From positions 47,608 through 111,607 of the forward strand of contig NZ_JAAGPD010000041.1 of the NCBI RefSeq assembly GCF_017104565.1: a stretch of 64,000 nt of DNA. Direction: 5' to 3'. Position 1 is the first letter of the stretch. Each line of letters opens with the position of its first letter. The notes under the pieces are model-generated. The model made no database searches. It saw only the letters and a list, made by a program, of their open reading frames with translations, and was not told where the DNA came from. Positions 57,433-64,000 of this stretch are shown here, piece by piece. The position numbers and the translations under genes were made by a program. The DNA comes from Paraburkholderia sp. Tr-20389 (lineage in GTDB: Bacteria; Pseudomonadota; Gammaproteobacteria; Burkholderiales; Burkholderiaceae).

Positions 57433-58148
57433 GCGGCGTTCTCTACCTGATCCCGAATACACTCGGCGACGGCGATGCCTCCGCGCTCGACGCGGTCCTG
57501 CCCGCACCCGTTCGCGCCCGCGCGGCGGCCCTGCACTATTACATAGGCGAAAACGCGAAAACCACGCGCGCGTTCCTGAAGAAAGTCGGCACGGAGCGGC
57601 CGATTCAGGAAATCGAGATTCGCGAACTGAACGTCAACACGCCGGCCGGCGAAATCGACAAGCTGCTGGCGCCTGTTCTGGCAGGGACCGATGCGGGACT
57701 CGTCTCGGAAGCCGGGTGTCCCGCCGTCGCCGATCCGGGCGCGTTGCTCGTGCGACGCGCGCACGAACGCGGCGTGAAGGTAGTGCCGTTCGTCGGGCCG
57801 AGTTCGATCCTGCTCGCGCTGATGGCGTCGGGGCTGAATGGCCAGAGCTTTGCATTTCACGGCTACCTGCCCGTCGACGCCAACGAGCGCGCGAAACGCT
57901 TGCGTGAACTCGAGCAGCAGTCGCGCAAAGGCAAGCAGACGCAGATTTTCATCGAAACGCCGTACCGGAATCGCGCGCTGCTCGACACGCTGGTCGCGAC
58001 GTGCGCGCCGTCGACGCTCGTTTGCGTCGCCGTCGACCTGACGCTGGAAAGCGAAACGATCGTGAGCCGGACGGTCACCGACTGGAAGAAGAAGCCAGCG
58101 CCCGATCTGCACAAGCGCCCGGCGATTTTTCTGATCCTGGCGAACTGA
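57429..58148 (+). CDS. Tetrapyrrole-methylase-fold SAM-dependent methyltransferase (RsmI-related)
   Basis: A 239-residue protein of the tetrapyrrole (corrin/porphyrin) methylase superfamily, the same fold as RsmI, 16S rRNA methyltransferase. Visible features: LVSEAGCPAVADPGALLVRR (the RsmI-type SEAGCPxxxDPG loop), VKVVPFVGPSSILLALMASG, and GQSFAFHGYLP. It lacks some of the N-terminal RsmI motif, so its substrate is uncertain. Start overlaps the maf stop by ATGA. It is convergent with sppA. Confidence 0.85.
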   Translation: MSGVLYLIPNTLGDGDASALDAVLPAPVRARAAALHYYIGENAKTTRAFLKKVGTERPIQEIEIRELNVNTPAGEIDKLLAPVLAGTDAGLVSEAGCPAVADPGALLVRRAHERGVKVVPFVGPSSILLALMASGLNGQSFAFHGYLPVDANERAKRLRELEQQSRKGKQTQIFIETPYRNRALLDTLVATCAPSTLVCVAVDLTLESETIVSRTVTDWKKKPAPDLHKRPAIFLILAN

Positions 58149-58202
58149 CGCCCAGGAAGGAAGGCGGCAGCCAGTTTTCTCGCCGCCGCTGAACAGACGC
58201 AC

Positions 58203-59213
58203 TTATCGCAGATTCAATTTCCCGATCGTCACCATTGCGCGCACGGCGCCGCCGCCCACGGCAGCGCCGAACTTGCGCGCCACCCGGTCCGTGATGCTTT
58301 CCTTCACCGTGTAATCGACCACATCGGGCGCCTTGATGATTTCGCGCGCGACGTAATCGGTATCGCCGAAGCCGTCGGCGAGGCCCAGTTCGACACTCTT
58401 CTCACCTGTCCAGAAGAGGCCCGAGAAGATGTCGGGTTTATCCTGCAGCCGCTTGCCACGCCCCTGCTTCACGGCATCGATGAACTGCGCGTGGATTTCG
58501 TCCAGCATCGCCTGCGCATGCTCGTCCATCTTCGGCGTATCGGGCGAGAACGGATCGTAAAAGCCCTTGTTCTCACCGGAAGTGCGCATCCGGCGCTGGA
58601 TGCCGAGCTTGTCCATCAACCCCGTGAAGCCGAAGCCGTCCATCAGCACGCCGATCGACCCAACGATGCTTGCCTTGTCGACGTAAATCTTGTCGGCGGC
58701 CGCCGCGGCGTAATATCCGCCCGACGCGCACATGTCACCCACGACGACGTAAAGCGGAATCGACGGATATTTGCCGCGCAATCGGCGAATTTCGCGGTAG
58801 ATGATGCCCGCCTGCACAGGACTGCCGCCCGGGCTGTTGCAGCGTAGAACGACTCCCGCGGTACCGGCGTCATCGAAGGCACTGGCAAGCGCCGCGTCGA
58901 TATCTTCGGCATTCGCGTTGGTATCCGACGCGATTTCACCTTCAAGTGTCACGAGCGCCGTATGTCGCCCGGTCGTGGCAACCTTCTCGCCGCTGAAGTC
59001 GAGCACCGCCCACGCGATCACGACCAGCACCGCAAGAAAAACGAAACGGAAGAAAATGCGCCAGCGCCGCGCAGCGCGCTGTTCGTTGACGGCGGCAAGC
59101 GCAATCCGCTCCAGCGCGGCGCGCTCCCAGTTCGGCTCGTCGCCGGGCGCCCGGTGCGTTTCACGGCCCGCCGCGGCTGGTTCCTTCGGATCGGGAGTCA
59201 GATTGTCGGACAT
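58203..59213 (-). CDS. sppA: Signal peptide peptidase SppA, 36-kDa type
   Basis: An inner-membrane serine protease of family S49 that degrades released signal peptides. After a basic N-terminus a single anchor helix spans about residues 54-72. The catalytic dyad is Ser164 (DMCASGGYYAAAAADKIYVD) and Lys216 (TSGENKGFYDPFSP). LRCNSPGGSPVQAGIIYREI is the family's oligomer/active-site loop. The 336-residue single-domain form matches that of Pseudomonas. Last gene of the rluC-HAD-Rieske-sppA set. Confidence 0.95.
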   Translation of the reverse strand: MSDNLTPDPKEPAAAGRETHRAPGDEPNWERAALERIALAAVNEQRAARRWRIFFRFVFLAVLVVIAWAVLDFSGEKVATTGRHTALVTLEGEIASDTNANAEDIDAALASAFDDAGTAGVVLRCNSPGGSPVQAGIIYREIRRLRGKYPSIPLYVVVGDMCASGGYYAAAAADKIYVDKASIVGSIGVLMDGFGFTGLMDKLGIQRRMRTSGENKGFYDPFSPDTPKMDEHAQAMLDEIHAQFIDAVKQGRGKRLQDKPDIFSGLFWTGEKSVELGLADGFGDTDYVAREIIKAPDVVDYTVKESITDRVARKFGAAVGGGAVRAMVTIGKLNLR

Positions 59214-59260
59214 GCGTTGCCGCCGATTGAAATCGAGGTTGGGAAAATGATGCTGGAAAA

Positions 59261-59653
59261 TCAGGCAGACGCCGGACGCAGATCGGCGTCCGGCAGCCAG
59301 AATACGGCGCGGCCTTCAGGCGTATCCCGCTCGTCGACGTGCAAGGGCCGAAGCCTGCCGCCGCGGCACGGGCCGCCCACGCATTTGCCCGTATCTGGCG
59401 CGTAAATCGCGCCATGTGTTGCGCACATCAAGTATAAGCCGGACGATTCGAAGAACTGTCCCTCGTTCCAGTCCAGCTCCATCGGCACGTGCGCGCACTG
59501 GTTCAGATAACCATAGGCAACGCCGTCGTAGCGCACGAAAAACACCACGGCATCGCCGCCCGCGTGCGTCGCGTTGACGCGTACACCTGCTCCGCCGTCG
59601 ACGAGTTCCTCCGACGCACACACGCGCACCGGTTCGAGCGCGGCGTCCGTCAT
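59261..59653 (-). CDS. Rieske [2Fe-2S] domain protein
   Basis: A 130-residue soluble Rieske protein. The cluster ligands are Cys53/His55 (NQCAHVPMEL) and Cys77/His80 (MCATHGAIYAPDTG), followed by CVGGPCRG. It has no membrane anchor or oxygenase partner nearby, so its electron acceptor is unknown. The start overlaps the stop of the HAD gene by 4 bp, and sppA follows after 47 bp. Confidence 0.9.
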   Translation of the reverse strand: MTDAALEPVRVCASEELVDGGAGVRVNATHAGGDAVVFFVRYDGVAYGYLNQCAHVPMELDWNEGQFFESSGLYLMCATHGAIYAPDTGKCVGGPCRGGRLRPLHVDERDTPEGRAVFWLPDADLRPASA

Positions 59654-60309
59654 GCATGCTCCCGCAGCCAGCCCGACAGCGACGCGATACTGTCCGCGAC
59701 GAATTTCGGCTCCAGCGCCTCCAGCGAACCGGCGGGATGCGCGCCATACGTGACGCCGATGCCCGACACGCCCGCGTTGATGGCCATCTGCAAGTCGTGA
59801 GTGGTATCGCCGATCATCACCGTGCGCACGGGATCCTGCCCCAGTTCACGCGTCAACTCGTGCAGCATCGCCGGATGCGGCTTCGAGAATGTTTCGTCGG
59901 CACAGCGGGTGCCGTCGAACAGGCTCGTCAGGCGCACCTGATCCAGCGCGCGGTTCAGCCCGACGCGGCTCTTGCCCGTCGCGATCGCCAGCAGATAGCC
60001 CTGGTCGCGCAGATCGGCCAGCATCTCGCGCACGCCCGAAAACAGCTCGGTCGTCTGATCCTTCACCAGATAGTGAAAGCGATAGCGCTCGGCGAGCCGC
60101 GGGTAGTCAGACGGATCGAGCGTCGGCGCGGCAATCTGGAGCGCGTCGCGCAAGCCCAGACCGATCACGAAACTCGCGGCCTCGTCGGCGGGCACAGGCA
60201 ACCCGAGATCGCGGCAGGCCGCCTGGATGCTGCGCGTGATGTGGACGGTCGAATCCATCAACGTACCGTCCCAATCGAAGACGATCAGATCAAATTGCTG
60301 TCGGGCCAT
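59650..60309 (-). CDS. HAD-family phosphatase (Gph/phosphoglycolate-phosphatase-like)
   Basis: A 219-residue HAD hydrolase. The start at MARQQFDLIVFDWDGTLMDS puts motif I at Asp12/Asp14; motif II is AIATGKSRVGLNRAL, then KPHPAML and the terminal IGDTTHDLQMAINAG with two Asp. The substrate is unknown; homologues in the same position next to rluC in Pseudomonas are called phosphoglycolate-phosphatase-like. It overlaps rluC by 20 bp, so its start lies inside rluC. Confidence 0.92.
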   Translation of the reverse strand: MARQQFDLIVFDWDGTLMDSTVHITRSIQAACRDLGLPVPADEAASFVIGLGLRDALQIAAPTLDPSDYPRLAERYRFHYLVKDQTTELFSGVREMLADLRDQGYLLAIATGKSRVGLNRALDQVRLTSLFDGTRCADETFSKPHPAMLHELTRELGQDPVRTVMIGDTTHDLQMAINAGVSGIGVTYGAHPAGSLEALEPKFVADSIASLSGWLREHA

Positions 60310-61351
60310 GCGTTCCTGTCTCGGTATGTGGTTGTGTGTGATCCGCCGTCTGGCCGACCATTTGGGCAAGCTGCGCGACGAAACGCTTGCATTCCGCCGG
60401 CAGCGGCGCATCGAACTGCACCGTGTCGCCTGAAGCCGGGTGCGTCAATTTCAGCCGGTACGCGTGCAGGAACATACGCTTGAGCCCGGGATTCGCGTTC
60501 GCGCGCGCCAGCGCCTTGTTCAGTGCGAAATCGCCGTATTTGGCGTCGCCGACGATCGGCAACCCCAGATGCGCCAGATGAACACGGATCTGATGGGTCC
60601 GACCCGTTTTCAGTTCCGCCTCGAGCAGCGCGTAGCCTGGCCAACGGCCGATCAGGTTAAAAACAGTGTGCGATGGCAGGCCGTCGGGCTGAACGCGTAC
60701 GCGCCGCTCCCCATCAGGCAGCAAATACTTGTGCAGCGGCTCTTTCACCGCCCGCCGGCGACCCCAGTCGCTCGCCCACTCGCCATGCACGCAGGCGTAG
60801 TAACGCTTGTCCATGCGATTTTCGCGAATCTGCTCATGCAGATTGACCAGCGCCGCGCGCTTCTTCGCGAGCATCAACACGCCCGACGTCTCGCGGTCCA
60901 GCCGGTGCACCAGTTCGAGAAACTTCGCCTGCGGGCGCGCCGCCCGCAACTGCTCGATCACACCGAACGCGACACCGCTGCCGCCGTGGACGGCCACGCC
61001 TGCCGGCTTGTCGATGACGAGCAGATGATCGTCCTCGAACAGGATATCGAAATGCGCAGACGGCGCCGGCGCGTGCGCCGGCTCGTCGCTCTTCGCGACG
61101 CGGATGGGCGGCACGCGCACCAGATCGCCATAGGCCAGCCGGTATTGCGCGTCGACTCGCCCTTTGTTCACGCGCACTTCGCCGCTGCGCAGAATGCGGT
61201 AAATGTGACTTTTCGGCACGCCCTTACAGACGCGCAACAGGAAATTGTCGATCCGCTGACCGGCCGCGCCGTCGTCGATTTCGATCATCGAAACCTGATC
61301 GCTAGCGACTCCCGTCACCGATTTCTGGGATGTTTTGCCTAACTCTTTCAT
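60290..61351 (-). CDS. rluC: 23S rRNA pseudouridine synthase RluC
   Basis: RluC makes pseudouridines at 955, 2504 and 2580 of 23S rRNA. The start at MKELGKTSQKSVTGV is used as the longer frame is not family-like. An S4 domain (RIDNFLLRVCKGVPKSHIYR) precedes the catalytic domain; catalytic Asp152 lies in HRLDRETSGVLM. LKTGRTHQIRVHLAHLGLPI follows. Length 353. It is divergent from rne across 767 bp, the same pairing as in E. coli. Confidence 0.96.
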   Translation of the reverse strand: MKELGKTSQKSVTGVASDQVSMIEIDDGAAGQRIDNFLLRVCKGVPKSHIYRILRSGEVRVNKGRVDAQYRLAYGDLVRVPPIRVAKSDEPAHAPAPSAHFDILFEDDHLLVIDKPAGVAVHGGSGVAFGVIEQLRAARPQAKFLELVHRLDRETSGVLMLAKKRAALVNLHEQIRENRMDKRYYACVHGEWASDWGRRRAVKEPLHKYLLPDGERRVRVQPDGLPSHTVFNLIGRWPGYALLEAELKTGRTHQIRVHLAHLGLPIVGDAKYGDFALNKALARANANPGLKRMFLHAYRLKLTHPASGDTVQFDAPLPAECKRFVAQLAQMVGQTADHTQPHTETGTHGPTAI

Positions 61352-62118
61352 TCTGAATATAATTTGCCCAGCAGTCCGCGGCGGCCGACTATATAGGATC
61401 GGCGCATTAAACCGAATCGCGGGTGGATTGCGCAGGTGCAAGCGATAAAACGTTATTTTACTTGCGCCGGGGGTTGGTTGCTCGCCCTGAAAATGAGATG
61501 CAACAAGTTGCACGCACGGTGCACGACACGGCAGGGACGGCGCCCACAGGCACGTTCGGTCACAGTCGGCACCGTCGGTAACGGAATTTTGGTCAAAAAG
61601 AATTTGACTGGCGAGCTTCGGCGACGGACGGCTTTCATGTCCCTTCAGCGCGAAGCGGCCGGTGGCGAAAATACGGCGTGCGCCCGAGGCGTCCCGCAGA
61701 AAGTGCGGGACATGGCGACGTCAAAATGATGCGAGACACCCCTGAGCGGGACAGGCGCGCGTTGTGAGCGAGCTTTCCCGCTGCGGCAAGACCGCGGCTT
61801 TCGAACCCGTCCGGACGCGCGCCCAGCTGGCGCGGCAGCGCACGTGGACGAAAGCCTATGCAAGTCGGCTGCCAGGACCCGCGGCGTGTCGGGCCATTAT
61901 TTGAAGCCGTGTTCGCATGTGCCCTGCGGCAGCACGTCCGTTTTCTTTCGGCCGGCGCCCTTTCAAGGCAATTCTCCCCACCATCTTTCCCGCTCCAGCG
62001 TGCTTGTGAAAACACAATAAGGCGCGGCATGCCGCTGTCCTTGCCTCCGGCCGGACGGGTTCGATTCGATCCCGCGCGCCGTCGGCCAGGACACGCAGAG
62101 CCGCTCTGGAGCCGTTCA
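61352..62118. other. 767-bp divergent gap between rluC and rne
   Basis: No gene is supported. The side near rluC is AT-richer and has TATATA- and TTATATT-like sequences for an rluC promoter. A hairpin with an AU-rich loop lies at 61435-61468 (stem GGTGCAAG/CTTGCGCC with one G-U). The half next to rne is GC-rich. A 97-codon open frame at 61436-61729 has no ribosome-binding site or family-like sequence. If rne is transcribed from the AT-rich part, its leader would be about 600-700 nt, which fits the long autoregulatory leader known in E. coli rne. Confidence 0.5.
61435..61468 (+). promoter_or_regulatory. Hairpin with AU-rich loop upstream of rne
   Basis: An 8-bp stem (GGTGCAAG with CTTGCGCC, one G-U pair) around an 18-nt loop rich in A and U. 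RNase E prefers AU-rich single-stranded RNA and autoregulates through stem-loops in its own leader in E. coli; whether this segment is transcribed with rne is unknown. Confidence 0.35.
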
Positions 62119-64000
62119 ATGAAACGCATGTTGTTCAATGCGACGCAGCAGGAAGAATTGCGCGTCGCCATCGTCGATGGGCAAAAACTCATCGACATCG
62201 ACATCGAAACTGCCGGACGCGAACAGCGTAAAGGCAACATCTACAAGGGGATCGTGACGCGCATCGAGCCGTCGCTCGAAGCCTGCTTCGTCAACTACGG
62301 TGAAGACCGCCACGGTTTTCTCCCGTTCAAGGAAGTCGCTCGCCAGTACTTCCGCGAAGGCATCGACATGCGTTCCGCGCGCATCCAGGACGCCCTCAAG
62401 GAAGGACAGGAACTGATCGTCCAGGTCGAGAAGGAAGAACGCGGCAACAAGGGCGCGGCCCTGACCACGTTCATCTCGCTCGCCGGCCGCTACCTCGTGC
62501 TGATGCCGAACAATCCGCGCGGCGGCGGTGTGTCGCGCCGGATCGAAGGCGACGACCGCCAGGAACTGCGCGAAACCATGTCCCAGCTGCAATTGCCCGA
62601 GGGCATGAGCATCATCGCGCGCACGGCGGGCATCGGCCGCAGCGCCGAAGAGCTGCAGTGGGACCTGAACTACCTGATGCAACTGTGGCGCGCGATCGAA
62701 GCCGCGTCGCAAAGCGGTACGCAAGGTCAGCCGATGCTGATCTATCTCGAATCGAGCCTCGTCATCCGCGCGATTCGCGACTACTTCCAGCCGGACATCG
62801 GCGAAATCCTGATCGACACCACGGAAATCCATGACCAGGCGCGCGCCTTCATGGACATCGTGATGCCTGACAATGTCAACAAGGTGAAGCGGTATCACGA
62901 CGACGTGCCGCTTTTCTCGCGTTTCCAGATCGAGCACCAGATCGAGACGGCGTATTCGCGCACGGTGCCGCTGCCGTCGGGCGGCGCGATCGTGATCGAC
63001 CACACGGAAGCGCTCGTCGCAATCGACGTGAACTCGGCACGCGCCACCAAGGGCGCCGACATCGAGGAAACGGCCACGCGCACGAACCTCGAAGCCGCCG
63101 ACGAAGTCGCGCGTCAGTTGCGTCTGCGAGATCTGGGCGGTCTGATCGTGATCGACTTCATCGACATGGAGTCGGCCAAGAGCCAGCGCGAAGTCGAGCA
63201 GCGTCTGAAGGACGCCCTCAAGCACGACCGTGCGCGCGTCCAGATGGGCAAGATTTCGCGCTTCGGCCTGATGGAGCTGTCGCGTCAACGCCTGCGTCCG
63301 GCGCTGTCGGAAGGCAGCCACGTGACCTGCCCGCGCTGTAACGGCACGGGCCACATCCGCGATACCGAATCGTCCGCGCTGCAAGTGCTGCGGATCATTC
63401 AGGAAGAAGCGATGAAGGAAAACACGGCAGCCATCCACTGCCAGGTGCCCGTCGAGGTCACGGCTTTCCTGCTCAACGAAAAGCGCTCGGAAATCAACAA
63501 GATCGAGTCGCGCTTCAAGGTCAACGTCGTGCTGGTGCCGAACAAGCATCTCGACACGCCGCACTACAAGCTCGAGCGTCTGCGTCACGACGACGCGCGT
63601 CTCGACGACCCGCGCGCCTCGTGGAAGATGGCCGAAGAAGCGGCTCGCGAACTGGAGTCCGAAACGGGCTACAGCAAGCGTGCAGAAGAAGTGAAGCCGA
63701 AGCAGGAAGCGGCCGTCAAGGGCATCACGCCCGAGAAGCCGGCACCGAGCGCACCCGTGCGCACGCCGGCTCCCGCTGCCGCTACCGTCGAAGTGAAGCC
63801 CGCGACGGGCGGTTTCATCGGCTGGCTGAAGGGCCTGTTCGGCATGCAGCCGGCTGCCCCGGCGCCCGCACCCGCGCCTGTCGAGAAGACGGCCAAGCCG
63901 GCACGCGGCGAACGCACCGAGCGCGGTGAGCGCACGGGCGAGCGCGGCGGCGATCGCAACCGCAACCGTCGTAGCGGCGGCGCAGGCAGCCGCGATGCGG
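62119..64000 (+). CDS. rne: Ribonuclease E, 3' end beyond window
   Basis: RNase E starts most mRNA decay and processes rRNA and tRNA. The frame is open to the window edge, giving about 627 residues. The start [20 protein letters not shown] is universal. The S1 domain is at about 37-118; catalytic Asp303 ([15 protein letters not shown]) and Asp346 ([12 protein letters not shown]) and zinc-link Cys404/Cys407 ([10 protein letters not shown]) keep the E. coli numbering exactly. A membrane-binding amphipathic segment ([12 protein letters not shown]) is near residue 563-575, followed by the start of the Arg/Gly/Pro-rich disordered region. The C-terminal degradosome scaffold lies outside the window. 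Confidence 0.97.
   Translation, partial: MKRMLFNATQQEELRVAIVDGQKLIDIDIETAGREQRKGNIYKGIVTRIEPSLEACFVNYGEDRHGFLPFKEVARQYFREGIDMRSARIQDALKEGQELIVQVEKEERGNKGAALTTFISLAGRYLVLMPNNPRGGGVSRRIEGDDRQELRETMSQLQLPEGMSIIARTAGIGRSAEELQWDLNYLMQLWRAIEAASQSGTQGQPMLIYLESSLVIRAIRDYFQPDIGEILIDTTEIHDQARAFMDIVMPDNVNKVKRYHDDVPLFSRFQIEHQIETAYSRTVPLPSGGAIVIDHTEALVAIDVNSARATKGADIEETATRTNLEAADEVARQLRLRDLGGLIVIDFIDMESAKSQREVEQRLKDALKHDRARVQMGKISRFGLMELSRQRLRPALSEGSHVTCPRCNGTGHIRDTESSALQVLRIIQEEAMKENTAAIHCQVPVEVTAFLLNEKRSEINKIESRFKVNVVLVPNKHLDTPHYKLERLRHDDARLDDPRASWKMAEEAARELESETGYSKRAEEVKPKQEAAVKGITPEKPAPSAPVRTPAPAAATVEVKPATGGFIGWLKGLFGMQPAAPAPAPAPVEKTAKPARGERTERGERTGERGGDRNRNRRSGGAGSRDA

Noticed and set aside
61436-61729. 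97-codon open frame in the rne leader region
   Set aside because: No ribosome-binding site and no family-like sequence; part of it overlaps the AU-loop hairpin.

Overview
The window is ordinary-looking core chromosome of a beta-proteobacterium of the Burkholderiaceae, most likely Paraburkholderia or a close relative. Signs are the GC-rich DNA with strongly G/C-ending codons, the earP-efp pair (EF-P with Arg32), the order rpoE-rseA-rseB-mucD-glutaredoxin-lepA-lepB-rnc-era-recO-pdxJ-acpS-nagZ, and the long disordered tails on RNase III, RecO and YhbY that are typical of this family. No insertion sequence, prophage, integrase, CRISPR array or origin was seen. The genus is an inference from gene content, not from a marker comparison.

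Layout. 1-2.6 kb: rlmE (cut by the window edge), a YhbY RNA-binding protein, a DUF4149 membrane protein and greA. 2.7-7.3 kb: carB and carA, minus strand. 7.8-9.0 kb: an MFS permease. 9.3-14.1 kb: mltD, gloB, a YafS-like methyltransferase, rnhA, dnaQ and tRNA-Val, the same order as mltD-gloB-yafS-rnhA-dnaQ-tRNA in E. coli. 14.4-17.6 kb: three translationally coupled genes (family-2 glycosyltransferase, GtrA-type flippase, large polytopic protein) that look like a Gtr glycosylation cassette. 17.6-25.2 kb: two small membrane proteins, a family-4 glycosyltransferase, an MsbA-like ABC exporter, and otsA/otsB for trehalose. 25.7-27.7 kb: a copper-delivery set for cytochrome oxidase (SCO, PCuAC, CtaG-like). 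27.7-31.9 kb: elaA, then tRNA-Cys, two identical tRNA-Gly, pgsA and uvrC (the E. coli uvrC-pgsA-glyW-cysT neighbourhood). 32.0-34.1 kb: earP and efp. 34.1-36.1 kb: a csbD gene preceded by an excellent sigma-54 (-24/-12) promoter and followed by an NtrC-family activator with an altered GAFTGA loop. 36.2-48.9 kb: the sigma-E/translation/DNA-repair superoperon on the minus strand. 49.1-56.6 kb: the fatty-acid/phospholipid operon yceD-rpmF-plsX-fabH-fabD-fabG-acpP-fabF and a small membrane protein, also minus. 56.8-58.1 kb: maf and a tetrapyrrole-type methyltransferase, plus strand. 58.2-61.4 kb: rluC, a HAD phosphatase, a Rieske protein and sppA, minus. 62.1 kb to the end: the first two thirds or so of rne, divergent from rluC as in E. 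coli.

No wholly new gene system is evident. What is most worth following is regulatory: the sigma-54/csbD/activator locus at 34.1-36.1 kb; a long stem with a U8 tract in the greA leader; a perfect 11-bp hairpin just upstream of rnc (possible RNase III autoregulation); 9-bp tandem repeats upstream of rpoE; and several hairpins that could set different expression levels inside the long yceD-to-fabF operon.
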